Both the position numbers and the translations under genes were made by a program. A DNA stretch of 64,000 nt. It comes from Nocardia farcinica (GTDB lineage Bacteria > Actinomycetota > Actinomycetes > Mycobacteriales > Mycobacteriaceae). Below, one piece after another: positions 44,794 to 53,651 of this stretch. The first letter of the stretch is position 1; the number at the start of each line of letters is the position of its first letter. The notes beneath the pieces were generated by a model that saw only the letters and a list, made by a program, of their open reading frames with translations, ran no database searches and was not told where the DNA came from. The stretch spans positions 2,170,001 to 2,234,000 of the forward strand of contig NZ_LN868939.1 of the NCBI RefSeq assembly GCF_001182745.1. Direction: 5' to 3'.

Positions 44794-45705
44794 GTGGTGC
44801 GGCTGGAACTCGAGGGGTTGGCGAAGCGGTTCGGCGCGGTGACGGCGCTGGCCGACGTGGGATTCGAGGTGGGTGCGGGGGAGATCTTCGGGTTCGTCGG
44901 CAGCAACGGGGCGGGCAAGTCCACGACCATGCGCATCGTGCTCGGTGTGCTCGCGCCCGACGCCGGAAAGGTCGTCTTCGACGGCGCCCCGGTCGATTTC
45001 GCGGTGCGGCAGCGGTTCGGGTACATGCCCGAGGAACGCGGTCTCTACCCGAAGATGCGCGTCGCCGAACAGTTGCGGTACCTCGCGCAACTGCACGGGC
45101 TGACGCGGCGGGACGCGGCGCGGGAGGTCGATCGCTGGTGCGAGCGGCTCGGCCTCGCCGACAAGCGCGAGCGTCGCCTCGAGGAACTGAGCCTCGGCAA
45201 TCAGCAGCGCGCGCAACTGGCCGCGGCGCTGGTACACCGGCCGCGGCTGCTCGTCCTCGACGAACCGTTCTCCGGCCTCGACCCGGTCGCGGTCGACGTG
45301 ATGAGCGAGGTGCTGCGGGAGCAGGCCGACGCGGGCGTGCCGGTGCTGTTCTCCTCCCATCAGCTCGATCTGGTGCAGCGGTTGTGCGACCGGGTCGGCA
45401 TCATCGTCGCGGGCCGGATGCGGGCGGTGGGCGCCGTCGGTGAGCTGCGCTCTCGCGGCGGCCGCCGGCTCGCGGTGTCCGCGCCCGACGCGCCCGCGGA
45501 CTGGGCCGCCGAGCTGCCCGGCGTCCGCGTCCTCGGACACACACCGGCCCGGCCGGGCGAACCGCCGGAAACGCTGCTCGCCCTCGACGACGACGCCGAC
45601 GACCAGGCGGTGCTGGCCGCCGCGCTGCGCACCGGCCCGGTGCGCCGGTTCGCTTCCTATCGCCCGTCCCTGACCGAGCTCTACCGAGAGGTGGTCGCGG
45701 CATGA
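44794..45705 (+). CDS. ABC-2 type exporter, ATP-binding protein
   Basis: The product is 303 residues. Walker A is GSNGAGKST, the signature is LSLGNQQRAQLA (a common LSxGxxQ variant of export ATPases), and Walker B is LLVLDEPFSGLD; the switch His is in FSSHQLDLV. The last ~85 residues are an extra domain seen in NatA/DrrA-like exporters. It is coupled to the permease by a four-base overlap. GTG 44794 is chosen with GGAAGG six bases upstream; TTG 44788 is too close to that site. A TAGCGT -10 lies at 44757-44762. Confidence 0.9.
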   Translation: MVRLELEGLAKRFGAVTALADVGFEVGAGEIFGFVGSNGAGKSTTMRIVLGVLAPDAGKVVFDGAPVDFAVRQRFGYMPEERGLYPKMRVAEQLRYLAQLHGLTRRDAAREVDRWCERLGLADKRERRLEELSLGNQQRAQLAAALVHRPRLLVLDEPFSGLDPVAVDVMSEVLREQADAGVPVLFSSHQLDLVQRLCDRVGIIVAGRMRAVGAVGELRSRGGRRLAVSAPDAPADWAAELPGVRVLGHTPARPGEPPETLLALDDDADDQAVLAAALRTGPVRRFASYRPSLTELYREVVAA

Positions 45706-46895
45706 CCGGGCCGGACACGTCCTACCTGCGCGCCATCGGGCTGGTGGTGCGGCGGGAATTCCTCGCCCAGGTGCGCACCAAGGCGTATCGCTGGAGCGTG
45801 CTGCTGATGAGCGCGGCCGTCGTGCTGGCGTCGGTGGTCTTCGGCATGGTCGACGACGACGGATCCGCCACCGCCGACGTCGCCGTCGTCGGCCCCGGCA
45901 CCACGGCCCTGGCCGAACAGCTGCCCGTGGCCGCGCGCGCCGCCGGACTCGACGTCCGCGTCCAGACCGGCCGCGACTCGCAGGGCGCTCGCGCTGCCGT
46001 CGAGGCGGGCATGGTGGACGCGGCACTGCTGCGCACCGGCGACGGACCCGACGAGGTGCTGGTCCGCGAATCGCTCGACCCGCAGCTGGGCGCCGCCCTC
46101 ACCGAGGTGGTGCGCACCGAGGCGCTGACCCGCGCGGTGGGCACCGACAGCGCGGCCGTGCTCGGCGCGCTGGGCGAGTCGGCGTTCACGGTGCGCGCGC
46201 TCGACCCGCCCGACCCGCAGCAGGGGGAGCGCGTGCGGATGGCGTGGGTGTCGTTGTTGCTGCTGCTGACCACCGTGCTCGGGTTCGGTGTGTACGTCGC
46301 GATCGGGGTGGTGGAGGAGAAGTCGACGCGGGTGGTCGAACTGCTGCTGGCCACCATCCGGCCGTCGCAGTTGTTGTGGGGCAAGGTGATCGGCATCGGT
46401 GCGTCCGCGCTGTTGCAGGTGCTGGTGATCGGCGCGGTCGCGCTCGTGGCGGGGCGGGCGACCGGGCTGATCACCCTCACCGACACGGCCGTCGCCGTGT
46501 TCGCCGCGACCCTGATCTGGTCGGTGCTCGGCTACCTGCTGTTCTCGCTGCTGTACGCGGCGGCGGGTTCCCTGGTGTCGCGGCAGGAGGAGGTGCAGGG
46601 CGTCACCGCTCCGTTGATGTTGCTGGCGATGCTGGCCTACGGCCTGAGCATCGGCGCGATCGGCGACCCCGGCGGCACCTTCGCCCGCGTCGCCGGGTGG
46701 ATCCCGCCGTTCTCGGCGTTCGTCATGCCGATCCGGACGGCCGCGGGGGCCGCGACGGGGTGGGAGATCGCCGGCGCGGCGGTGGCGATGCTCCTGGCCT
46801 GTGCGCTGGTGTCCCGGATCGCCGCCCGCGTCTACACCCGCAGCGTCCTGCACACCGGCTCCCGCCTGTCGTGGCGGGCGGCCCTGCGCGGCTGA
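45702..46895 (+). CDS. ABC-2 type exporter permease (NatB-like)
   Basis: The product is 397 residues. One N-terminal membrane helix is followed by an extracytoplasmic domain (about residues 45-170), then five or six membrane helices starting at VSLLLLLTTVLGFGVYVAIG. VEEKSTRVVELLLATIRPSQ is the conserved cytoplasmic loop of NatB/YhaP-type permeases. Relatives export sodium or drugs; the substrate here is unknown. The start overlaps the ATPase gene by four bases. Confidence 0.9.
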   Translation: MTGPDTSYLRAIGLVVRREFLAQVRTKAYRWSVLLMSAAVVLASVVFGMVDDDGSATADVAVVGPGTTALAEQLPVAARAAGLDVRVQTGRDSQGARAAVEAGMVDAALLRTGDGPDEVLVRESLDPQLGAALTEVVRTEALTRAVGTDSAAVLGALGESAFTVRALDPPDPQQGERVRMAWVSLLLLLTTVLGFGVYVAIGVVEEKSTRVVELLLATIRPSQLLWGKVIGIGASALLQVLVIGAVALVAGRATGLITLTDTAVAVFAATLIWSVLGYLLFSLLYAAAGSLVSRQEEVQGVTAPLMLLAMLAYGLSIGAIGDPGGTFARVAGWIPPFSAFVMPIRTAAGAATGWEIAGAAVAMLLACALVSRIAARVYTRSVLHTGSRLSWRAALRG

Positions 46896-47009
46896 GGTCG
46901 AGTCGGCGGCGGGGTGGTCGCACCGGTGCCGAGGCCGGGCGACGTTTAGCCGTCCGCCCGTGCGGCATGCCTTCCGGTGAGAAGTTCCGCCGATGGGAAG
47001 GAGTGACCG

Positions 47010-47567
47010 ATGGCCGAACTGGACGGTGTCCGGGTGCTGATCGTGACGTCGAACACCGGGGTCGAACGCGACGAGCTGCTGGTGCCGCGCGACCGGCTGC
47101 GCGAACGCGGCGCCCGGGTGACCCACGCGGCGCCCAAACCGGAGCAGGTGCAGACCTTCCAACACGATCTCGACCCGGCGCAGGCCGTGGAACCCGACAG
47201 CGCGCTCGACGGCGTCGACGCCGACGACTTCGACGTGCTGGTGGTCCCCGGCGGCACGGTCAACGCCGACAAGCTGCGCCTGGAGGACCGCGCGGTGGCG
47301 TTGGCCAAGGACTTCGCGGGCGCGGGCAAACCGATCGCCGCGATCTGCCACGGCCCGTGGCTGCTCGCCGAAGCCGACCTGGTGTCGGACAAGACGCTCA
47401 CCTCGTATCCGTCGCTGCGCACCGACCTGGGCAACGCGGGCGGCCGGTGGGTGGACGAACCGGTGGTCCGCTCGACCGAGCGGGACTGGACCCTGATCAC
47501 CTCCCGCAACCCCGGTGACCTGGACGACTTCGTGACCGCGATCGTGCGCGAGGTCTCGGCCCGCTGA
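47010..47567 (+). CDS. DJ-1/PfpI family protein
   Basis: The product is 185 residues. The nucleophile elbow is AAICHGPWLLAEA with the reactive Cys, and VLVVPGGTVNADKLR is the conserved glycine strand. The family covers PfpI-type proteases, glyoxalase III and stress chaperones. The sequence AICHGP is typical of the PfpI/YhbO stress branch. AAGGAG precedes ATG 47010. It is a probable stress protein, followed by a P450 with a stress-type promoter. Confidence 0.9.
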   Translation: MAELDGVRVLIVTSNTGVERDELLVPRDRLRERGARVTHAAPKPEQVQTFQHDLDPAQAVEPDSALDGVDADDFDVLVVPGGTVNADKLRLEDRAVALAKDFAGAGKPIAAICHGPWLLAEADLVSDKTLTSYPSLRTDLGNAGGRWVDEPVVRSTERDWTLITSRNPGDLDDFVTAIVREVSAR

Positions 47568-47577
47568 CCGGGCCTGC

Positions 47578-47603
47578 GGTTTCGCCGGACGCGCGCCGGG
47601 TAC
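47578..47603 (+). promoter_or_regulatory. SigB/SigF-like promoter of the P450 gene
   Basis: GGTTT (47578-47582), 15-base spacer, GGGTAC (47598-47603), about 50 bases before ATG 47655. This is among the best matches in the window to the stress-sigma consensus. Confidence 0.55.
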
Positions 47604-47654
47604 CTGCCGGTCGTCGGCACCGGTCGGCGGCAGGCACACCCGGAAAGGAGCGGC

Positions 47655-49073
47655 ATGAGCGGTCGGCATCCGGAAACGGTGGCGCGTGATCAGGACGAGC
47701 GTTCCCCCGCGCCCGTCCCGACCAGCGCCGAGCACGGCAGGCGGCTCGACGGCACCCGCGCCGTCGCGGCGCTGACCGATCTGGGCTTCGCGGCCATCGC
47801 CGCGGGGGTGATCGCGCGCCGACGGCCGGTGATGGGCCTGCTGGAGAAGGCCCAGGCCGACAGCAGGGCGTTGCAGCGGATGCGGCAGTTGCGCCGCGAA
47901 TTCGGTGCGGGCCCGGTGGAGTTGGTGGTGCCCGGCCGCCGCATCGTCGTCCTGCTCGACCCCGGCGACGTGGGACGCGTGCTCGCCGAGGCGCCGACCC
48001 CGTTCCATCCCGCCAACCGGGAGAAGCGCGCCGCGCTGCGCCAGTTCCAGCCGCACGGGGTGCTGCTGTCCAAGGGTGTGGTGCGCGAACAGCGCCGCGC
48101 GGTGAACGAGGCCGTCCTCGACACCGACGCGCCGCTGCACCGGCTCGCCGAGCCCTTCGCGGCGATCATCGCCGAGGAAGCGGCGCAGCTGTTGGCGTCG
48201 GCGTTGCAGCGCGGGCACCTGGACGCCGAGCACTTCACCATCCAGTGGTGGCGGATGGTGCGCCGGTTGGTGCTCGGGGAGCGGGGCCGCGACGACAGCG
48301 CCATCACCGACGAACTGTGGCGGCTGCGGTCGGCCGCCAACTGGTCGTTCCTGGCGCCGCCACATCGCAGGCGCCGCGAGGTCTTCACCGAACAGCTCTA
48401 CCGCTACGTGGAGCGGCCGGACCCGAACAGCCTGGCCGGGGCGGTGGCCGCGGTGCAGACCGGCGGCGCGGTGGACCCGGTGGGCCAGATCCCGCACTGG
48501 CTGTTCGCCTTCGACGCGGCGGGCATGGCGGCGCAGCGCGCGCTGGCGGTGCTGGCCACCCACCCCGACCAGCAGGCCGCCGCCACCGCCGACGCGGCCG
48601 ACCCGCACCAGGTGCACCTGCGCCCCTACCTGCGCGCCTGCGTGCTCGAATCGGTGCGGCTGTGGCCGACCACCTCGACCATCCTGCGCGACATCACCGA
48701 GCCGACGCAGTGGCGCGCGGGTGCCGACTCCTTCACCATCGCCCCCGGTGCCGCCCTGCTCATCCTGGTGCCCGCCTTCCACCGCGACGCCGACCTGCTG
48801 CCCTTCGCCGACCGGTTCGCCCCGGAGATCTGGCTCGACGGACAGGCCGCGCAGTATCCGCAACTGGTGCCGTTCAGCGCCGGACCCGCCGAATGCCCGG
48901 GCCGCAACCTGGTGCTGTTCACCACCAGCACCCTGCTCGCCCACCTGCTCGCCGCCGCGGAATTCCGGCTGCGCTCCGGCCACCGCATGTCACCCCAGAC
49001 GCCACTCCCGCTGACCCTCAACAACTTCGGCCTGGACTTCGACGTCACGCGTTTGCCGAACGTGGCGAGCTGA
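47655..49073 (+). CDS. Cytochrome P450 with atypical I-helix
   Basis: The product is 472 residues. The K-helix ExxR is E332-R335 (LESVRLWP) and the heme loop FSAGPAECPGRN carries the ligand Cys414. In the I helix the usual (A/G)GxDT is replaced by FAFDAAGMAAQ (284-294): the catalytic Thr is absent. That suggests altered oxygen activation, as in peroxygenase-like or isomerase-type P450s. There is no membrane anchor. GGAAAGGAG precedes ATG 47655. The substrate is unknown and no redox partner gene is adjacent. Confidence 0.9.
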   Translation: MSGRHPETVARDQDERSPAPVPTSAEHGRRLDGTRAVAALTDLGFAAIAAGVIARRRPVMGLLEKAQADSRALQRMRQLRREFGAGPVELVVPGRRIVVLLDPGDVGRVLAEAPTPFHPANREKRAALRQFQPHGVLLSKGVVREQRRAVNEAVLDTDAPLHRLAEPFAAIIAEEAAQLLASALQRGHLDAEHFTIQWWRMVRRLVLGERGRDDSAITDELWRLRSAANWSFLAPPHRRRREVFTEQLYRYVERPDPNSLAGAVAAVQTGGAVDPVGQIPHWLFAFDAAGMAAQRALAVLATHPDQQAAATADAADPHQVHLRPYLRACVLESVRLWPTTSTILRDITEPTQWRAGADSFTIAPGAALLILVPAFHRDADLLPFADRFAPEIWLDGQAAQYPQLVPFSAGPAECPGRNLVLFTTSTLLAHLLAAAEFRLRSGHRMSPQTPLPLTLNNFGLDFDVTRLPNVAS

Positions 49074-49094
49074 CGCGTCCGTCGGGTGGCTCCC

Positions 49095-49700
49095 TCAGCC
49101 TCGGACCGCGGAACCGGTCTCGACGGTCGACCCGGTGTGGGTCAACTCCGCGATGACCGCGAGCCCGTCGCGCTGCAATTCCACCAGGTCGCGGGTTTCC
49201 CCCGGCGCGATCCACCGCGCGAATGCGGTGCCGAAGACGGAGACAGCCAGCTCGCCGGCCAGCCGAGCCGCCATCGGTGCGCTCCCGCGCGCGACGAACG
49301 CCGACGTCAGCGCACGGGAGAGCTTGGCCATCTTGAGCAGTTCGCGCTCCTGCAACTGCTCGTTCGCGGTGATGACGGCGTCGCGTGCCCGGGCGTAGTC
49401 CCGCCCCCGCCGATCCTGTAACTCGCGCCCGCCGGCCTCGAGCGCCGTGGCGAGCAGCCGGCTCAGCGGCGCGTTCGCGGGCGCGGTCGTTACCGCGGTG
49501 GTGAAGACCTGCTCGAGCTGTTCTTCGCCGGCGAACAGCACTTCGCGCTTGTCGGCGAAGTACCGGTAGAACGTCCGTTCGGTCACGCCGGCCCGGCGGG
49601 CGATCTCGGCGACGGTCGTCGCGTCGAACCCGTTCTCGGCGAACAGTTCGAGCGCCGCTTGCCGGAGCCGCTCCGACGCCCCTGGTGCCCAACGTGCCAT
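49095..49700 (-). CDS. TetR-family regulator divergent from an epimerase-like gene
   Basis: The product is 201 residues with the TetR helix-turn-helix [20 protein letters not shown]. It is divergent from an NAD-dependent epimerase gene, with two ATGwCAG-type palindromes between, so it probably represses both. A minus-strand TAGGAT (49712-49707) lies six bases before the ATG, indicating a leaderless transcript. It ends 21 bases from the convergent P450 gene. Confidence 0.92.
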   Translation of the reverse strand: MARWAPGASERLRQAALELFAENGFDATTVAEIARRAGVTERTFYRYFADKREVLFAGEEQLEQVFTTAVTTAPANAPLSRLLATALEAGGRELQDRRGRDYARARDAVITANEQLQERELLKMAKLSRALTSAFVARGSAPMAARLAGELAVSVFGTAFARWIAPGETRDLVELQRDGLAVIAELTHTGSTVETGSAVRG

Positions 49701-49730
49701 GCCCGCATCCTAGCCGGACGCGATCCTCTG

Positions 49731-49783
49731 ATGACAGCTTCTGACATCGGTGCTACCGTCGGTGATGTCAGCATCTGACATCA
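49731..49783. promoter_or_regulatory. Two TetR operators
   Basis: Site 2 is a 21-bp perfect palindrome, TGATGTCAG-CAT-CTGACATCA (49763-49783). Site 1 is ATGACAG-CTT-CTGACAT (49731-49747), one mismatch from the same motif; the centres are 34 bp apart. A plus-strand -10 TACCGT lies between the sites, so binding at site 2 would cover the start of the epimerase transcript. Confidence 0.82.
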
Positions 49784-49814
49784 CTTGTGTCCTGCGTCTG
49801 CGAAAGAGGTCACC

Positions 49815-50711
49815 GTGCACGTTTTCGTCACCGGAGCATCCGGATTCATCGGCCGCGCCGTCGTCGCCGAACTGCTCGCGAGCGGCCACGAGGTGACGGG
49901 TCTGGCCCGTTCCCCGGAATCGGCGTCCGTCGTCACCGGTCTCGGCGCGCGGGTCCACCGCGGCCACCTCGACGACCTCGACTCGATCCGCGCGGGCGCG
50001 CGGGCCGCCGACGGGGTGATACACCTCGCGAACAAACACGACTGGGCCGACATCGACGGTTCCAACCGCGCCGAGCGGGCCGCCGTCGCGACCATCGCCG
50101 ACGCGCTCGCCGGTTCCGATCGTCCGTTCGTGCTCGCCTCCGGTCTCGCGTTACCGGCACTGGGACGCGCGGCGACCGAACGCGACATCAATCCCGCGGT
50201 CGGCCCGGACGCCCCGCGTGGGGGTTCGGAGAACCTCGCCCTCGGCTACGCCGAGAACGGTGTACGCGTCGTCTCGGTGCGCTTCGCGCCGACCGTGCAC
50301 GGCGAAGGCGACCACGGCTTCGTCGCCGTCGTCGCCCGGACGGCCCGGGAGCGCGGCGCCGCCGTCTACCCCGGCGACGGCCGGAACCGATGGGCTGCCG
50401 TGCATCGGCTCGACGCCGCGCGACTGGTCCGGCTCGGCCTGGAGAAGGCGACCGCGGGCACGATCCTGCACGCGGTGGCCGAGGAAGGGGTGCCGGTCCG
50501 GCGGATCGTCGAGGCGCTCGCCGAACGCCTCGCGGTGCCCGCGACGTCGGTCACCGCGGCGGAACTCGCCGCGCAGATCCCGTTCATCGGCGGCGTCCTG
50601 GGCGCCGACATGGCAGCCGACAGCACCATCACGCGCGAGCTGCTCGACTGGCGCCCCGCCGGACCCACCCTCCTCGAAGACATCGCCGCCGGCCACTACG
50701 ACCAGCCCTGA
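49815..50711 (+). CDS. NAD(P)-dependent epimerase/dehydratase (extended SDR)
   Basis: The product is 298 residues. The Rossmann motif TGASGFIGRAVV is at residues 6-17. The family core continues with LASGHEVTGLARSPESA and an SVRFAPTVHGEGD block. The usual YxxxK pair is not evident (GYAENGVR occupies that region), which matches the atypical or NmrA-like SDR members often found beside TetR genes. It is probably induced by a small molecule that releases the TetR protein. AAAGAGG precedes GTG 49815. Confidence 0.88.
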   Translation: MHVFVTGASGFIGRAVVAELLASGHEVTGLARSPESASVVTGLGARVHRGHLDDLDSIRAGARAADGVIHLANKHDWADIDGSNRAERAAVATIADALAGSDRPFVLASGLALPALGRAATERDINPAVGPDAPRGGSENLALGYAENGVRVVSVRFAPTVHGEGDHGFVAVVARTARERGAAVYPGDGRNRWAAVHRLDAARLVRLGLEKATAGTILHAVAEEGVPVRRIVEALAERLAVPATSVTAAELAAQIPFIGGVLGADMAADSTITRELLDWRPAGPTLLEDIAAGHYDQP

Positions 50712-50717
50712 TTCATC

Positions 50718-50890
50718 CCGCTGACCCGCTCAGGCGGTATTGGATCGTGCCTGTGCGGGCGGCCTGCGGGGTGATGCTGCGCTACCGCCTCCGGCCGCTG
50801 ACCCGCTCAGGCTGTGTTGGATTTCGCCTGTGCGGAGGCGGCCTGCGGGGTGACGCTGCGCTACCGCCTCCGGCCGCTGACCGCTCAGGC
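50718..50890. repeat. Structured 78-bp intergenic repeat, tandem copies B1 and B2
   Basis: The boundary CCGCTGACCCGCTCAGGC recurs at 50718, 50795 and, with one C missing, 50874 (periods 77 and 79). In each unit CCCGCTCAGGC (50725, 50802) faces GCCTGTGCGG (50749, 50826) across exactly 13 bases. The loop sequence varies between units while its length does not. The array begins six bases after the epimerase stop and its far end supplies the TGA of the minus-strand gene at 50885. Confidence 0.9.
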
Positions 50891-51403
50891 GTCGGCGGCG
50901 CGGAGGGCGAACCAGCCTTCGCCCGGGTCGGCGAAACCGTGGTAGACCAGCGGCACCTGTTGATCGATCGCGAAGTGCCGGTAGACGGCGAGCATCGCCT
51001 GGCGCACCGACCAGCACTGGAAGTCCTCGATGCGGCGCATGCCGATGCGATGTTCGGGCAGGGTCGCCAGCCGCAGCACCTCGGTGCGGTCGGCGACGTC
51101 GAGGCCCGGCGGTTCGGGATCGTCGATCAGGTGGTCGCGCAGGACGGAGCGGATCAGGTCGGGATCGCACGGCCGTGGCGCGAAGGGGCGGAATCGGGCG
51201 TGCCAGGCGGGTTCGGCGGTGGCCTGGGCGGCATCGATGAGCCCCACGTCCGGTTCGGGCTCCCGCGCGGCGGGTACCGGGTCCTGTTCCAGGACGTGCA
51301 GGATCGCGCCGCCGGGCATCAGGGGTTCGGGCGCCAGGAACAGCGACACCGCGGGCCGCCGTCCTTCGACCAGGGCGACTGTGGTGTTCGGGGGGTAGGA
51401 CAT
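50885..51403 (-). CDS. Hypothetical protein, 172 residues
   Basis: The product begins MSYPPNTTVALVEGRRPAVS and contains WHARFRPFAPRPCDPDL and an ordered C-terminal half (RRIEDFQCWSVRQAMLAVYR, then VPLVYHGFADPGEGWFALR). I recognise no family. It looks cytosolic and alpha/beta. The final Ala codon and TGA lie in the intergenic repeat, as for the gene at 25013. GGAGGACG precedes the ATG. A minus-strand TAGAAT (51546-51541) about 140 bases upstream implies a long leader. Confidence 0.65.
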   Translation of the reverse strand: MSYPPNTTVALVEGRRPAVSLFLAPEPLMPGGAILHVLEQDPVPAAREPEPDVGLIDAAQATAEPAWHARFRPFAPRPCDPDLIRSVLRDHLIDDPEPPGLDVADRTEVLRLATLPEHRIGMRRIEDFQCWSVRQAMLAVYRHFAIDQQVPLVYHGFADPGEGWFALRAADA

Positions 51404-51540
51404 GCGTCCTCCACGGGTGGACTCGGAAACGGTCGGCACCGCGCGGTCCGGGGGGACCACACGACTCGGCAGTGTCTGTGCGCGAACTCGGTCTGCGCGC
51501 GCTCGAAGGGGGCGCGTGCGCGGAGTAGTCCTCGGCTCCG

Positions 51541-51546
51541 ATTCTA
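51541..51546 (-). promoter_or_regulatory. -10 element of the gene ending at 50885, with a ~130-base leader
   Basis: TAGAAT on the minus strand is a near-consensus -10. The next 130 bases to ATG 51403 are GC-rich with no open frame that I can support. The 240-base gap up to the TetR gene holds nothing else recognisable. Confidence 0.4.
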
Positions 51547-51643
51547 GTCCGCTTCCGGCCGGTGGGACCGCGATCGCGCGGGATCGACGCCGCCGGAGCG
51601 GGCACCGCGCGGCCCGCAACGCCGCGACCGAAGTGCCGGGAGT

Positions 51644-52285
51644 TCAGGCAGTCGGCACGGTGTTCTGCGGGGCGGTGTCGTCGGGAAGCAGCAGCGGCAC
51701 CAGGTGTTCTCCGGCGAAGGTCCGCAGGTCCGCTTCGGTGCGCAGCAGGGGCGGGGCGTCGGGGGTGAGGACCAGCGAGTGCACCAAGCGCACGATCATG
51801 CCCGCGACGGTGTGGGCGTCACGCACGCCGCGGTCGGTGGCCAGGATCTGCTCGGCGACGAACGCGGTGGCGAGAGCGAGGATGTCGGCGGCGCCGACGG
51901 TGATGGCGGCCAGGGTCTGGTCCCGGTCGACGGCGAGGAGCTTGACCAGGATCGGGTTGGTGCGCAGCAGGGTGACGGTGACGGCGAAGCCGCGGGTCAC
52001 CCGCTCGACAGGGTCGTCGACCGCGTCCAGCGCGGCCGAGATCCGGTCGAGGACGCGGGCGGTTTCGCGCAGCAGTGCCGCACGCACGATCACGTCCTTG
52101 GCGCCGATCCTGCGATAGAGGGTGGCCCGGTTGACCCCGGCCTGCCGGGCGATGTCGTCGGCGCTGACCCGGGTGATGCCGAGGTCGGCGAACAGCGTGA
52201 GCGCGGCGTCGAGGATGCGCGCATCGGTGCGGTCGCGGTCGACCTCGGCGCCCAGCAGGAGGGCGTAACTGCTCGGTTCCGACAC
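51644..52285 (-). CDS. TetR-family regulator divergent from the DUF2236 gene
   Basis: The product is 213 residues. The helix-turn-helix VSADDIARQAGVNRATLYRR is canonical, and the rest is a divergent ligand domain. GTG 52285 is the start. It is divergent from the DUF2236 oxygenase-like gene across 111 bases, where GCAACA (52331-52336) and TGTTGC (52358-52363) could be operator half-sites around a TATCTT -10 (52351-52356). Confidence 0.9.
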   Translation of the reverse strand: MSEPSSYALLLGAEVDRDRTDARILDAALTLFADLGITRVSADDIARQAGVNRATLYRRIGAKDVIVRAALLRETARVLDRISAALDAVDDPVERVTRGFAVTVTLLRTNPILVKLLAVDRDQTLAAITVGAADILALATAFVAEQILATDRGVRDAHTVAGMIVRLVHSLVLTPDAPPLLRTEADLRTFAGEHLVPLLLPDDTAPQNTVPTA

Positions 52286-52396
52286 GTCGCAGACCTTACC
52301 GGGACGGGCGGTTCACCGACCGGGTCTGGCGCAACAGTGCGACAATCGTCTATCTTTTGTTGCATTGCATCATCCGCGCGACGAGGAGGTTTACCC

Positions 52397-53278
52397 GTGG
52401 GTGCTAGGAACGGCGTCGCCGTCGACACCGACATCATCGAAGCCCCGGCCCCGGCCGGCCTTCCCATCGGTCCCGGCTCGCTCACCTGGAAGTACGCGGG
52501 CGACTGGCGGAACATGCTGTTCCTCGGCCGCACCGGCATCCTGCAGAACATGCACCCGGCCGTCGGCGCCGCGCTGCAACAGCATTCGAACTTCTTCGAC
52601 AATCCCTGGGACCGGGTGGTGCGTTCGGTGCCGCAGATCCAGGGCATGATCTACGACGCCGACAACGAGGCACAGGCCGGTCGCGTCCGCGATTACCACA
52701 AGCCGCTCAAGGGCGAGGATTCCCGCGGCCGGCGCTACCACGCGCTCAACCCCGAGGTGTACTGGTGGACACACGCCACCTTCATCGAGTTGAGCATCGC
52801 GATCAACGAGTTCTTCGGCACCCCGCTCACCGACGCGGAGAAGGACCAGCTCATCGCCGAAGGCATCACCTGGTGGCGGATGTACGGACTCTCCGACCGG
52901 GTGCTGGTGTCGAATTACGCGGAGTTCAAAGAATATTGGGACCGCACCATCGACGAGGTGCTGGAGGCCAACGCCACCACCGACTTCGCACTGCGGCTGG
53001 ACCGCACTCGGATTCCCACCGTGCCCGGTATCCCGGAGCCGGTGTGGTCGGTGATCTGGCGTCCGGTGATGGCGTTCAACCTGTGGCTGGCCAACGGGCT
53101 CATGCCCGAGCGCGCCCGCGAGATCCTCGGCATGCGGTGGGGCCGGGTGGACCAGGCGGTGTTCGGAGTGTTCTGCGCCGCGATCCGGCACACCTGGCCG
53201 CTGCTGCCCGAGCGCCTGCGCTACGCGCCCCGCGCCTACGCGGGAATCAAGCGAGTCCGCTCCGCGCAAGCACACTGA
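52397..53278 (+). CDS. DUF2236 (MpaB/latex-clearing-like) oxygenase family protein
   Basis: The product is 293 residues. Family features are MNMHPAVGAAL-like residues early (LQNMHPAVGAALQQHS), the RVRDYHKPLKG segment, and WWTHATFIELSIAINEFFG with a conserved His. These belong to DUF2236, whose characterised members bind heme b and include the latex-clearing protein and MpaB. An oxidative role on a lipid-like substrate is possible. GAGGAGG precedes GTG 52397. The divergent TetR probably controls it. Confidence 0.85.
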   Translation: MGARNGVAVDTDIIEAPAPAGLPIGPGSLTWKYAGDWRNMLFLGRTGILQNMHPAVGAALQQHSNFFDNPWDRVVRSVPQIQGMIYDADNEAQAGRVRDYHKPLKGEDSRGRRYHALNPEVYWWTHATFIELSIAINEFFGTPLTDAEKDQLIAEGITWWRMYGLSDRVLVSNYAEFKEYWDRTIDEVLEANATTDFALRLDRTRIPTVPGIPEPVWSVIWRPVMAFNLWLANGLMPERAREILGMRWGRVDQAVFGVFCAAIRHTWPLLPERLRYAPRAYAGIKRVRSAQAH

Positions 53279-53354
53279 GCTGCCCGATCCACGCCCGTTG
53301 AGCACGACCGTGCCCCGTGCGATGCTGGGCGCGACAACGACGAGGGAGTCGCCT

Positions 53355-53651
53355 GTGCAGAACCGACCGTCGGCAGCCGAGCTGCTGGAGTCGTTGGCCG
53401 AACTGCTGGAGGACACGCTGTTGCCCGCGTTGCCGCCCGCGCTGCAACACCGGGCCAGGGTCGGCGCGAATCTGGCCAGGATCGTGCGGCGGGAGGTCGA
53501 GCTGGGCCCGCAGGCGGCCGAGCGCGAACGCGCGCTGCTGGCCGCGGTGCCCGACGGTGACGAGCAGGCCCTCTGGCGGGCGCTCACCGAGGTGGTGCGT
53601 GCCGACCTGGCCATCGCCAAGCCCGGCTACGACCGGTGGGAGGGCGAATGA
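53355..53651 (+). CDS. DUF6285 family protein
   Basis: The product is 98 residues, mainly helical: RPSAAELLESLAELLEDTLL, then LQHRARVGANLARIVRREVE. It matches DUF6285, a small family encoded beside acyl-CoA dehydrogenase-linked phosphotransferases. GGGAG precedes GTG 53355, and its TGA overlaps the next ATG by four bases. It is likely an accessory subunit; its function is unknown. Confidence 0.82.
   Translation: MQNRPSAAELLESLAELLEDTLLPALPPALQHRARVGANLARIVRREVELGPQAAERERALLAAVPDGDEQALWRALTEVVRADLAIAKPGYDRWEGE

Noticed and set aside
45681..48983. An 1,100-codon open frame on the minus strand across the ABC permease, PfpI and P450 genes
   Set aside because: It is antisense to three genes with clear family motifs, is extremely Arg/His/Gln-rich and shows no domain; long antisense frames are expected at this GC content.
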